A stretch of 60,000 nucleotides of DNA. Source: Liolophura sinensis. Taxonomy: Eukaryota; Mollusca; Polyplacophora; Chitonida; Chitonidae. The position numbers were made by a program, and so were the translations under genes. Below are positions 12,093 through 25,500 of the stretch, one piece after another; the first letter of the stretch is position 1, and every line of letters begins with the position of its first letter. The stretch is from contig NC_088295.1 of the NCBI RefSeq assembly GCF_032854445.1, positions 45,187,385 through 45,247,384 of the forward strand, in the 5' to 3' direction. The notes below the pieces were generated by a model. It ran no database searches, was not told the DNA's origin, and saw only the letters and a program-made list of their open reading frames with translations.

Positions 12093-13594
12093 TCAAAATA
12101 AGGCTGATATTTTAAGTGTTCTAATAATTCATAATGAGTCAAAATGAGGTTTCTGCTGTATGCTCGGATGATGCACCTGATCGCAGATGTTTCACAGGTG
12201 AAATGTTTGTTATCAGTTAAGAATAATGGGTATTTTCTGACAACGCTATTCCATGCGTTGCTAGAAGTTAAAAAAGCATATATATTCTTGTGAGCTCATA
12301 TTCATGCATAACAGAAACGTTTCATCTAGTGTTTCCAAAGCATGGACAACTCTTCCCATATAAACGCTTTTCTTGTTAACTCATGTGAAAAAAACGAGAA
12401 TTAAAAAAAGATGTTCTGAAGACTTTGAAATCAACATTTAGCGAATCCCTGCATGTAAATATATATACTGTTAATTAAACACGAATGCAGTTTTGCAGTA
12501 GACGGGTCAATGGGATCAGCAGAAGGCCTGGGTACTTAATAGTCTATTACATGACTGTTCAAATACAGTTCATACAGTAACTGCATGGGTGGATGTCATC
12601 GCCCTCTGTGTAAATTCTGCAGTTTACCATAGACACAAACCCATGATTACTTTTAATTGTTGTGAAACAGTGACGTATTCTATAAAAATCTGTTTAAAGC
12701 TCTTAAGCCCGTGCACCAGTCCCGAAGTCCTCCAGCGAAGCAGGTCCGTTATAAGGTAAGTCCTTCTTAACCATATGTTATCGACATCAGTTATATGCCA
12801 GTATGAAAAAGTTGTTTCAGGCTCAATAGTCTTGTTAAGCCTCATTGGAATATTTATATCAAGCGCAAATTCGTAATCGCTGCGACATCCAGCATTCAGG
12901 CATCTCCTTTCGAATTAGTTGGTTAGAAAAGTTAAAATAATTTTAAAAGATAGCCTGTCAAAAATTTAGAAAAAAAACCCCGATAGACCGACAGATCGAC
13001 CAACCAACAGACAGTGCGACTTATACATGTAGTGCATGGCCCGGTTTCACAATACATCCTAAGTTTAATCTATTGCTTAAGTCGGTCCAACATGGAGTGT
13101 TTCTCGAAAAAAAAGTCAAACACTAGATAATAGTATGGTATTAAAAACTTTCGTGAAACTGAATCCTGATTGTCACAGACAATAAATCATTTATTAGACT
13201 ATTAGTTTACTAGAGATTAAACATTTAATCGGGATTAACTCTTAATCCACTTTTGAACACCTGCCTGTATATAGAAGGTAAGTCTTATATCAACCTTTTC
13301 AAGTTTTGAATATGTTTCGAAAACACTGCCAATGGCTCACATCTTTTGCGGGTAAATGCTCTAAAGGTAAGTCCATATTTTTGAGAAATTCAGAAAGGTA
13401 TTCTGATGTGTTTCATGTCACTTGAACATCGTTGATATAAAATACATGTAGTGATAAGTCCGTTTTTTTTAAAATCTACCTATTATCTTTGAAGGATATA
13501 TGACATGCAAATTTTCTGTCAGTATGATGCCTTTTTTACTTTCCTTTTAGCCAGCTGTTCAGATCTGTTGTCCCACTTGTCCATAGCATCAAAC

Positions 13595-16500
13595 ATGAAG
13601 GTAGTGCTACTTTGTCTGCTTTTGGCCCGCCCAGCTACCGTAAGTGATAATCTACTTTTTCAGGAATTCGTCTTTTCATGTACACATGTAAGAATGGTGG
13701 AACTTACATATCAACACATGAGTTGTCATTATCAAAAATTCTATGGAAATCATAGTGGCGTGAAATTGATTAATTCATATATGTCAGTATGACATGTTTC
13801 TTTTCTTGACACTCTTGAACTCAGTTTGGGTTTCAGGTGAAAATGTTTATTTCTTCTGAAGGGCAAAATTTGTTCAAAACGTTCTATAGGACAAAATGGC
13901 CGCTTTTCGGATTGCTTGTGAATTTTGAGCGTCTGAAGAAAATGTCGTCTTTGTTCAACGACTACAATTCATAGCTTATTTGACTGAAAAAGTGCTAATC
14001 TAGATTTGAATCTAGGCCTGAAATTAAGTTTATTATAATTTGGCACAATTACTGAAGAGTTCTCTTAAATTTTTAAACAAACACGCTACTCGGAGTGCCT
14101 TCTAGTCCATTCATTTTTTTCGACTGTGGTTTAACGCTGTACGGTACTCGACAATAATTTAATATCACTTTAAGATCGTAACAAACAAACAAACACATAA
14201 ACCATATTCTTTTGAGCCCTTTGCTGTCAGTTAGGTTATTGTGGAAAGTAATCATATAAGAAAGGCTGACCAGTACCTCGGGTTCCGTGAACGAGTGGTT
14301 GGCGTGCTAGTGCAGAATAATGGCTTGGGAGAATTTCACCAATCGGGTGGCTGTAAGTTCTAGTCCAGACTGTATGCTACTTTCCTCTCCGGCAGTACGT
14401 GGAAAAGTCTGCCAGCAACCCATACATGATCATCGGTTTCCCCAGGGCTCTGCTCGGTTTCCTCCAAACATAATGCTGGCCGCCGTCGTTATGGAGAAAT
14501 ATTTTTGAGTACCGGTACGGCGCTTAAAACACCAGTCCAAAAACATTAAATAGATAAATTGCTTCACTAGACCGTTCATGAGCGAATTATCTTCCACTCG
14601 TTACGTGTGATTTAAGGCTGAATGTGATCCAATGCTTTCAAAAGAACTGTAAAGAGTCGCTACTTGTGGAGCGTTATGTTTGGTGTCTTTGTAGAGTAGA
14701 ATATTCTGAAGGAATTCAAACATGTCCTATCACAAATGAATTGATACTAAAAGTGACTTTAGGCGAGAAAGACCATCAACAAATACAGCTGAATCGGTAA
14801 TTGAGATAAAGCGATTTGAGTATGGCCCTGTGAAATGGGGACACTTTTGTACACAAAACGGTCGAAAGCTGTAGAATACACACCGTCTTCTGTCATGCTT
14901 TTTTATTCATTTGACTTATTTCATTGATGTTTAACGCCAAACCAAAATTTTTTCCCTTTTAAAGTGGTGTCTTGTTTTATGCGTTTGCGCACACCGGAGG
15001 GTCCGCGGTAAATCACCTATCTTTGCCAAAATAGTTGGAATATTAGTAACCTTCAACGAAAGTTAGACCGAGTAAATCGCTACACGAGTCTTATCGACTG
15101 CTTATTGTCACCAAGAGAGTTGGGGAATCTGTCCAATCAAGGCATGGGTTGAACCCACGCCTCGTGTGTCTAGTGGGCAAGACTCGCTTCTGTAATCAGA
15201 GAGTCACGTCGTGTTCACGCTATGCTTGTCTACAACGCCAGGTCAACGGAAAGTTGCATACATGACCTCATCCCTTTCTGCTGAACCTCAATTTTAAAGA
15301 CTGCCAATTTTAAAATATGTTTCTAGTCATCATAATCAATATCATGGTCATCACAGTAACGATACACTTGTTTTGTCATTATTGCTTCATTTATGGGTTA
15401 GACCACTAAATGTCAAAGTAGTTTTCTGTTTAGGTATTCCAGACTCATATACTGGTTAACGGTAACTCTGTGGGATTAGTGGAGGACCATAATGGTCGCG
15501 TTTTCCTGTCTAACTCTTTTTTCCGTTGATTTTCAGATTGCGTTTGGGGCAATTGCTGCGACCAAGGACGACAGTAAGTGGTTTTGAATCTTTGAACAGT
15601 GTCGTGAATATTAAACCATTTTAACAGAAAAAAATGATCTTTTTATTGAAGGCTTTAAGGCACCAACAGTTTAAGGCAAACGGTACTGAAAGAGGTGCAC
15701 AAAATATGGGTGTCCTTCTAGGTTTGAAGAAACTATATTCTAAGTTAACGTTTAATGCCTCAGGGTTAGGTGAAATTCATTGGTATTTGATCAGTGGAAA
15801 AACTTCATATCATATATGTGACTTGATGTGTACTAACGATGATCACAACATTGTCATCCTGGTTTTATATTTATGCGATTTTATGTGAATATCCGGTAAA
15901 ATTACGCTTGGCGTGACAAGCGAATAACGGTCTCCAGCCCAGTCCTTATCTAAGGGTATTCAAATTAATGAACAGAAATACAAACCATTTTCCGTCGTGT
16001 CATCCGGTCGAGTTCTGATTGACGCCAGTGAGGTTTAGAAGCTTGAGGATAATCTATAGTATTCACTTATTTATTTATTTGATTGGTATTTTACGCCTTA
16101 CTCAAGAATATTTCACTTATACGATGGCGGCCAGCATTATGGTGAGTGGAAACCGGACAAGCCCGGGGGAGACCCACGGCCATCCGCAGTTTGCTGACAG
16201 ACCTTCCCACGTATGGCCGGAGAGGAAGCCAGCATGAGCTGGACATGAGCTCACAGCGACCGCATTGGTGAGAGACTCCTGGGTCATTACGCTGCGCTAG
16301 CGCGCTAATCAACTGAGCCACGGAGGTCCCGACTATAGTATTCAGGATGTAGTAACATCTACTCTTTAGTCGTTTAAAATTTTAATTTCTTCCATTGCGC
16401 CAACAGTTTTTCCCAATGCATCACACAATAAAGCACAGGTAGTTTGCCAAATTTATAGTAGAGAGAACAAGTGTGTTTTTTGCCTTCACAGGACTCATAT

Positions 16501-19500
16501 CGAGGTTTACAATATCCTACCGTAAGTCAAAGTTAAGAACTGATTTATCTCCCTTGGTACTGATCACAGACAAAGGACACACTACTACTACTACTGCTAC
16601 GAGATTTACAATGCATAACAGCAATTCTAAGTTAAGTATAGGTTTATCTCCTTTGGTACAAGATAAAGACACAAGGTTGCAATCTCTTACAGTAAGTCTA
16701 AGTTAAGCAGCTTACAGAGTTATCTTTCTTGGAAACAGATACAGATTGTTGAAAATCTTAGAGATAGCGTAAACAACTAGGAATTTCACACGTTTTCAGA
16801 CAACTGCCGATTATATAAGAAACATGGACGAGTATGATTTATCCGTGTTGGGTCCAGTGTTTATGTGTTTGCGCTTATTATTTAACTTTATTTATGTTGA
16901 GTTCATTGTGTCTCCTTGTATCAAGCTGGTTCCAATGTCTGTGTCGCTTTAATACACCAGGCATAACTCCCCACCCAGCCAAAGCATCCTGATTCTGGGC
17001 CGACCAGACACCAGACATGATTTCACCCAGTCACAGTATCCTGGTACTGGGCCAGCCAGACATCAAACAACGATTTCCACCCAGTCACAGCATCCTGATG
17101 CTGGGCCAACCAGACATCAAACATGATTTCCCACCCAGTCACAGCATCCTGATGCTGGGCCGACCAAACACCAGACATGATTTCCCACCCAGTCACAGTA
17201 TCCTAATGCTGGGCCGACAAGACACCACACATGATTTCCCACCCAGTCACATCGTCCTGAGGGTGGACCGACAAGAACTCATACATGATTCCCCGCCTAG
17301 CCACAGTATCCTGATACTGGAGCAACAAGGCCTCAGACATAACTCCCCGTCTAGTCAGAGCGTCCTGATGGTGAACGACCACACGTAACACATGGCTCCC
17401 TATCCAGTCACAGTATCCTGATGCTCTGATGATCCGAAGGTATCTGACGACGGAAAATTCCTCATTATAGCACCGGTATTCGAAATTTTATCAACCATTT
17501 CTTCTCAAATTTCAGTCGAAGTGGATTGTGGGACGAAGCCTGCAGATCCCATTACTGTGACTTACAAGGGAGGCAGTGCGCCTAACGTCGTCAAGATGTT
17601 CTCTCCTAACAACCTCAAGACATGCGCAGTGACGAAGGAAGAGTCAGTGAACGGAGTTTACACCCTGACTGACGCTAAATCAAAATGTGACGTACTCAAG
17701 GTAAGTCTAAGTGTAATGTTCGCTTTTGATATGCTATTTATTTATTTGACTTATTCATTGAAATTCTGTATAAACCAGGATTCTGCTGGTGGACGAAGCA
17801 TCCCCGGGGTCTGGTCCCTTTGCATTCTTTTAATGTGATTGTATGTTAAATGTGATGTCAACACAGCATTTTGAGTAATCTAGACCAGTGACGTCTAATA
17901 AATTGCGTTTAACATCCCTGCATTTCCCCCACTAATTCTGCTTAAGCCATGGTGCTAGGGGGCGTGTAAATTGCTACTATATATGCATTACATGAACAGT
18001 CAGAATGGTACCCTGAGGGAGGTAAGCTTACAGGATGGGGTATTTCACCGGTTAGGTATGACCATTTGCTAGCTATCACAATGTTGTCGCGTCTCTGGTT
18101 TTACTCTAGGTGATGTACGTCTTTAATTATATGCTCAAGGATGTATAGCATATGTATGTATAGGATACTGGAAGAGGTCATCAACACGACTACATGTACA
18201 AGCGGCCTCACGAGCGTTGTCGACTAGTTAATGTTACCAAGCTAGTCCCAAGCCATCTTATATTTAATTTGCTACAAAGGGGGCATGTTATATTTATGGC
18301 ATAAATCAAATCAATACGATTTCCAAAATTTAAATTAAAATTATCGGTAACTGAATAAAACGTTTAGACACTTCAGTCAGAGGGAAACGCCTCGAGTGCA
18401 ACATATTTGATTTTGCATGTTTTACAAGATACAACTAAACCTGACACGACTTTTCCAGCACTGAAAATGTATTACTTCCTTGTTTTCTCTTACCTGGTAC
18501 ACTTGCTTAAAGGCGTAGCTTTCTCCTGCAATAACGACTCGCGCCCAAGCTCAACTGACTATTGTTCCCTGGCAATGTACTTGTAAGCCTATCACGTTAC
18601 TGGTTTGCCCACAAAACTTCACTGCAAAGGCATAGTGACGATGAACTACATAACTCGGACCTGAATTATTGCTGGCGGGATGGGTTCCCCACTGACGGAA
18701 CAATTTCTTTATGGCTGTTTGGCAATGTTTAAAATGAACCATCTCTAATCTCAGATACCATGCAATATGTAATATCAATGGGTGCCCCTCAGGCAGACCT
18801 AATCAGCGTTACTCATGTGGGGAAACAGTGCTATAAGTGGGACCTCCGTGGTTCAGTTGATTAGCGCGCAAGTGTAGCGTGATGAACCAGAAGCCTCTCA
18901 CTAATGCGGTCGCTGTGAGTTCAAGTCCAGCTCACGGGCTCCCTCTCCAGCAGTACGTGGAAAGTCTGTCAGCAACCTGCGGATGATCGTGGGTTTTCCC
19001 CCGGCTCTGCCGTCTTTCCTCCCATCATACTGCTGGCCAACCGTCGTATAAGTGAAATATTCTTGAGGACGGCGTAAATCACAAATCAAATAAATAAATA
19101 AATTAATAACACAGTGCTATAATTAAGGCATTTATGATTTTCGAATGAATTGAGTGTACAAAATAATGACTTTTGGAGGTGTATTGAGAGAAAAGATCTG
19201 TAAATCCATACAACTGGGGGAAAATATTATGTATTTGTTTATCTTATAGCTGTTTATCGCCTAAGTCAAGACGTACGTATGGTTAAAATGTCACAATATG
19301 AAATTGCCATACACAAGTGAGTTTGCAGTCGGGTTCGCAGTCATCTTTACAATGACATGCTGCATGAATTATGTTTTCAGGATGCCAACAAGGAGGACTA
19401 TTACCTTCAAATCGTCCTTCAAGAAATAGCTGGCATTATTCAAGATACGGATCCAGTGTTTAACATCCAATGTTCTTATGGTACAGACAAGGTGACAGCC

Positions 19501-22500
19501 AGTGGGAGTGTGAGCGCTCCCCAATCCACGTAAGATCACGTCCACGTGTGGCAGCGTCATTTATTGGCATATTATTTGTAAATAATCTTTTTATTTGCTT
19601 ATTCCGTGTTATATTGTGTAATATTCGAGGGTTTTGGAATACACCAATAACCATTTACAGTATATTATGGTTAGTTAATCGCACGGTGCGATGGGGTTAA
19701 AAGAGGCGTTTTGACCATTTTTATGTTGAAAACAGAATGTAATGTTGTGTCAATCAGAAGTTGTGTTAATCAATTTCTTGTACAGTGAACCCCGGCTGTC
19801 TGACAGTATTATGGGATTACTAAGAAACCAAAAGTTGTCCCCAATGTAAGTTTAGTTACACTTGTATTTGTTAGTTGATGTACAATTTGTATATATAGTT
19901 ATTCATTTTAGAGACTATACAGGAGACATTTTGAAAAAAAAAAACAACAACAAAAAACGGATCAGTGCAAATCCAATCGAAATTTTGCTATTATTTTAGA
20001 AAAGGCCAAATAATTACTTTTCACAAAATATCAGCCTCAACAATTTTGCTCAGGTTCTCCGTAAAAAAGGAACTGTTTAGTTTAATAATACGAATAATTA
20101 TGAGGTAATAGCGTCCTACAGAGAAAATATTTACATGAAGTTCCTCATACTCTGCAAATAGTCCGTGGCGGAATAATATACACAAACAAACAGTGCACCA
20201 TGTACTTATTTACTGGTTGCCTATTACAATGAAAGAAATGAAATTCTTTTTGAGTTATTATTGTAAAAACACGTCACTCCCTTCTCTTCACATAAATAGC
20301 TGAACCTAAATGACACGAAGTGCCTGTCGGAAGTGCAAACGAATGATGGACGTTTGACGGCAGGAATGTATTGTACTGCGGTTTTAGTTTTTGTGTTCAC
20401 GGCAGCGTTCTAGGCCCAGAGGAAGAGCTGGCCTTAAAGCAATATCTTGTAAACGCTGTGATTAGTACAGTGATATATGTATTAGCACAACTACGTTGTT
20501 TATTTTTTCATTTTTTTTATTTCACCAGATATGCAGTAAGAGACGTCATTTTTGCATCAGATGTATAGATAAACAAAAAATAATACTGCCACAGATAAGT
20601 TAGTTGATATGCTGATCGCTGGCGGAAACAGAAACCCCCAAAGGGCTTGTTTTATCCCTTTCAGGAGTTCTTGTAAGCGTAATAGAGACATTGAAAATAT
20701 AAGGATATTTGATTAACATCCCTTCGCTTGCGATGTAATAGTACATATTTTGTGATGTAATAGTACAGTGGTTTCAAATGTTTACCCTAAGTATTAGATA
20801 TATTACATTTCATTGATTCGGTGCTTAATATATAATAACAGATGTGTACATTTTAAATGCTTTCTTCCAGGGTAACAATAAAACAGGTAGCAGCATATAG
20901 CAACCTTGCATTTTTTTTTCCACATACAGAGGTTCATCGAACACTGATTCCACAGACAGGGAGAGGCAAGAAACAAATTCCACACATACAGAGGTTTAAG
21001 AAACACTGTGTCCACATACAGAGGTATAAGAAACACTGATTTCACATAAATGGTTCAAGAAAAACTNNNNNNNNNNNNNNNNNNNNNNNNNNNNNNNNNN
21101 NNNNNNNNNNNNNNNNNNNNNNNNNNNNNNNNNNNNNNNNNNNNNNNNNNNNNNNNNNNNNNNNNNNNNNNNNNNNNNNNNNNNNNNNNNNNNNNNNNNN
21201 NNNNNNNNNNNNNNNNNNNNNNNNNNNNNNNNNNNNNNNNNNNNNNNNNNNNNNNNNNNNNNNNNNAAACTGACTCCACATACAGATGTTCAAGAAACAC
21301 TGATCCCTCATACAGAGGTTCAAGAAACATTGATTTCACATGCAGAGGTACATGGAACGCTGATTCCACATACAGAGATTCAAGAAACGCTGATTCTACA
21401 TGCAGCGGGTTCATGGAACATTGATTCCACGTACAGAGGCTCACGAAATACGGATTCAAATACAGAGGTTCAAGAAACACTAATCCAACATACAGTAATT
21501 CAGGAAACACTGATTTCATATACAAAGGTTCAAGAAACCCTGCACTAATTCCACTTCCAGGGGTTCAAGGGACGTTATTTCCAGATACAGCGGCTCACTG
21601 AACACTGATTCCACATACAGAGATTAAAGAAACGTCGATTCCACATACAGCGGCTCACTGAACACTGATTCCACATACAGCGGCTCACTGGACACTAATT
21701 TCACATACAGAGGTTCACTGAACACTCCATTTCACGTACAGAGGTTCACGAAACGTTGATTCCACATACAGCGGCTCACTGAACACTGATTCCACATACA
21801 GCGGCTCACTGGACACTAATTTCACATACAGCGGCTCACTGAACACTGATTCCACATACAGCGGCTCACTGGACACTAATTTCACATACAGCGGCTCACT
21901 GAACACTGATTTCACAAACAGAGGTTCACGAAACGTTGATTCCACATACAGCGGCTCACTGAACACTGATTCCACATACAGCGGCTCACTGGACACTAAT
22001 TTCACATACAGAGGTTCACTGAACACTGATTTCACGTACAGAGGTTCACGAAATACTGATTCCATTGATTTCACAGAGACAGACTCAAGAAAGATTGATC
22101 CAACATACAGTCACTTTACACAAATATCGCATAAAAATTAGCCGTACTTCGATGCTGCATTGCTCCATTATCCTTTGCTCAAACCCTTTCAAACTTTAGA
22201 CATTCAAATAACATGATTTTGTCAATATACTGTCCAATTTTCAAGGCCATAGCTTGAGTAGCCTGTACACAGGGTTAAAATGAAAACATAGCCCTCAAAA
22301 ACGCACGTTCCGGTGACCCACATTGCATCATCTGTCAGGTGTCCTGAGTAGAGCGCACGCTGCACCTTGACACGCGTCAAGGACTGCTGGAAAAATTACT
22401 CTTATGGAGATTCGGGACTCACACAGTCAAGTAAAACAAGGTAGAACATAATTTTGAAATGTCCGGAACATGCGTTTTTCACTCTATTTTGATTTCGGTC

Positions 22501-25500
22501 CCATGAACAGAATCTTAAAGGATGGAATTGAAATTTGGTCTGTATACTACGGACATAAAGGCTTTTGAGTATGTCAATTTTTTTTTATGCCCACCGCCCA
22601 CCAAGAGACCGAAAATAAGTGCTAGGAAAACCTTGATTTTGCATGACGGCAAGTGGTGGAAACCGTTAATATTTTATTGGCCATCATTAGCGATTTAAAC
22701 TCTTACAGCTCAACTCCAACGAGTATTGTTGTGGAGGCGAAAGGACAGCCAGATATGTCATACACACTTGACGTTCTGAACTCTCGGCAACAGTCGCTAA
22801 GTGATGTCAGATTGGGCGACCAGATCATTCTGCAAGTGTCCATGAGCGGTACTGATGCTGGTAAGTCTGTGGACTACTGAGCAATACGTTGCTCTCATGT
22901 ATAGTTCTAGTTTACTTAACTAGTTTCTTTGTTTGTCCTCCTGGATGACCTTCATAGGCAATTTGACTGTAGAGTGTATAATGCTACATTGGATAACTAA
23001 TAACCATGTATAAGCGCTCAGCCAACATCTCTGCTGTCTCTTGTAAGGAGATCTGTCAGAAAAAATATTTGTCTACTCGTGGATTTCCCTTGGGTTTCAT
23101 CCGGTTTTTCCTTTCAACATAATGATATAATTAAATACGTACAGCATAAAGAGTAAAACCAGAGTAGCGACGACAGTGCGATAGCGGGCAACTGGTCACA
23201 CGTAAGCCTCGGGTCAGTTTACCTCAGTCAGGGTTTTATTCTGACTGTTCACGTAACGCATAAATAGTAGTAGTTTACACAGCCCCTAGCACCATGACTT
23301 AAACAGGATTAGGTAAAAAAAATGCAAGGGTGTTAATTACAATTTACTAGACTTCGCTGGTCTAGAAATACTCAAACTGTTGCGATGTCATCTATTTGAA
23401 ATATTCTTCATTACGGCTTGAAAAATCACACAGACAAACAAATATACGGTCTATTCAGAAGATATATTTATGCCAAGGAGTGTTTGCCGACGTTTGTCTG
23501 TTTATGTCTCAGCAACCTTACGGGACAACTTATGCATAGATTGGGGTGCCATTTTTACCCAGGTTGACCTAGCTAAGGCTAATATGGACCAGTCTATTAA
23601 ATTGTTGTGGTGAGCTAGATCTCCCGGGCCAGGAATGTTTGAAAAGATCCTTCACAATTCACAGATATTAAAGCAAAAATACAACATATTCCTCTATTGT
23701 CTGCTAATTGCAAAAACTTGTACATTTAACTGTTGCCGAGTGACTCCTAATTATCATTGTTTTTTTTTTCCTACGCAGATGAAGTAAGTCTACAGGTGGA
23801 GTCTTGCGTTGCCATTAGCGGGGACGTGAATGTTACATTCGTAGAGAACTTGTAAGTCACTAAGCACGGGTATCAGCATGCCAAATACCAATATCATTGT
23901 AACTTTTCTCGTAATTAAGCCCTCACCAATGCGGTCGCCGTGAGTTCAAGTCCAGCTCATGCTGGCTTTCTCTCCGGCCGTACGTGGGATGGTCGTGCGG
24001 ATGGTCGTGGGTTTCCCCGGGCTCTGTCCGGTTTCCTCCCACCATAATATTGGCCGCCGTCGTATAAGTGAAATATTCTTGAGTGCAGCGTAATACACCA
24101 ATCAAATATATAAATATATGCTTTTGGTCCTACAATTTTTCAGTCATTTGACGAAGAGGAGTCACAATATGGGTCTTTACTTATACTATGTCTTCTTGTG
24201 GCGGGGCCAGTCCATGCCGCCAAAGAAGTGTCATGCAAAAGACGTCAGATGTGGTACCTCACCCAGTCACATTATACCCCAGGCACTCAATTACTCACTC
24301 ACATCATACTGACACCTTTCCAACCAGTCTTATTTCTTTGCTCTAACCTATTAGTGTTGAGTGCCAAGTGAGTCAGCAACAAGTACTATTTTTAGAGGTA
24401 GGAAAAAAAAATACCATAAAAATACCATAAAGGTAGGAAATCTCACAAATATATATTTGAAACTGTGGATGCTTCTGAACGCATGCACGCCGTATTTATA
24501 CCCTGACGCCATTTCTGTACCTCTGGCCAAGTATCAATCCATTAGATTTTCATTTGATTTTTATCCAGGACTTTCCTAACGCTTCTTCACCATTGCGACG
24601 TTGGACAAATTCAAATGTATATTCCACTTGCACCATCTAATAATGCTTAAGACAGTATTGCTTCCTTGTTGGAACTCATCATGCGCTGTTGTACATTTAT
24701 GGCCAATGTTTGTTCTCTCGGAGTGCCTTTTAGTTAAGAAAATGCTTTTTTTAATACACATACGAAAACCAAAGATAACTGCCATCGCGTGAGTGAAAAA
24801 ATTGTGAGTATGGCATTAAGCAAAAATCACTCTCTTTTCCAGGTGCGTGGTGTCAGGTTTGCAAAGCTTGTCTACCCTGCCTGGATTCATGACATCTGGC
24901 CTTAGAACCTTCTTACCTTTTAAGGTGTTTTCCGTGGAAGGGTCTACGGATGGCAACATACGCTTCGAATGTGTAGTGAATGTGTGCAGCGAGTCCTGTA
25001 ACGGGGTGTGTCTTACTTGTCACTCTTCACTCTATACCCAGGGATCTCACTGATCCTTGAAAGTATTGAAATGTTTTTTGATTTCCTTGAAAATCCTTTT
25101 TCATCGTTAAATGACACGTAACTTTGATCTATGTCAATGTATCCCACTGCATGATCAGCGAAAGTACTTGAATTGAACTGAAAGGTTCCCAAGACCCGAG
25201 AATCCATGAAAAAAGAGGCTTTTCGCGGTGGGTTAAGGTTTTAAAAGTACTTCAGTTTTCAGTGAATTATTAACTGGTTTCAACCAGCCCTTGATACTAC
25301 TTCAATTTTGTTGAAGGTTTTGAAGCTCTTGAAAGGTTCATGGAAGTACTAGGTTCATTTAAATGTGTTAAATGTCAAAACAAAAATAGTGTTCATTAAT
25401 CTCAACATGAAGGTTTGTAGATAAACTGAATTGCTCTCCAAAGTCCTTAAAAACATGTTTACTTACTTAATTTGCGTATGATATCTTCTTTTAGCTCGGT

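Larger units (their letters stand above)
5683..13594. other. Gene-free 7.9 kb between genes A and B
   Basis: Apart from the orphan exon at 6423-6459, SINE pieces, a pentanucleotide microsatellite and the 11.1-11.5 kb minisatellite, I see nothing coding. An AATAAA at 5995-6000 may serve gene A. No ZP-C exons that could complete gene A are visible here. Confidence 0.55.

Noticed and set aside
17017-17388. Open frame of 123 codons with an 18-residue repeat
   Set aside because: It is the 54-bp minisatellite read in frame inside intron 2 of gene B; the - strand is open too.
21055-22074. Repetitive open frames on both strands around the N gap
   Set aside because: A 30-bp period keeps any frame open; composition follows the repeat and the block lies in intron 4 of gene B.
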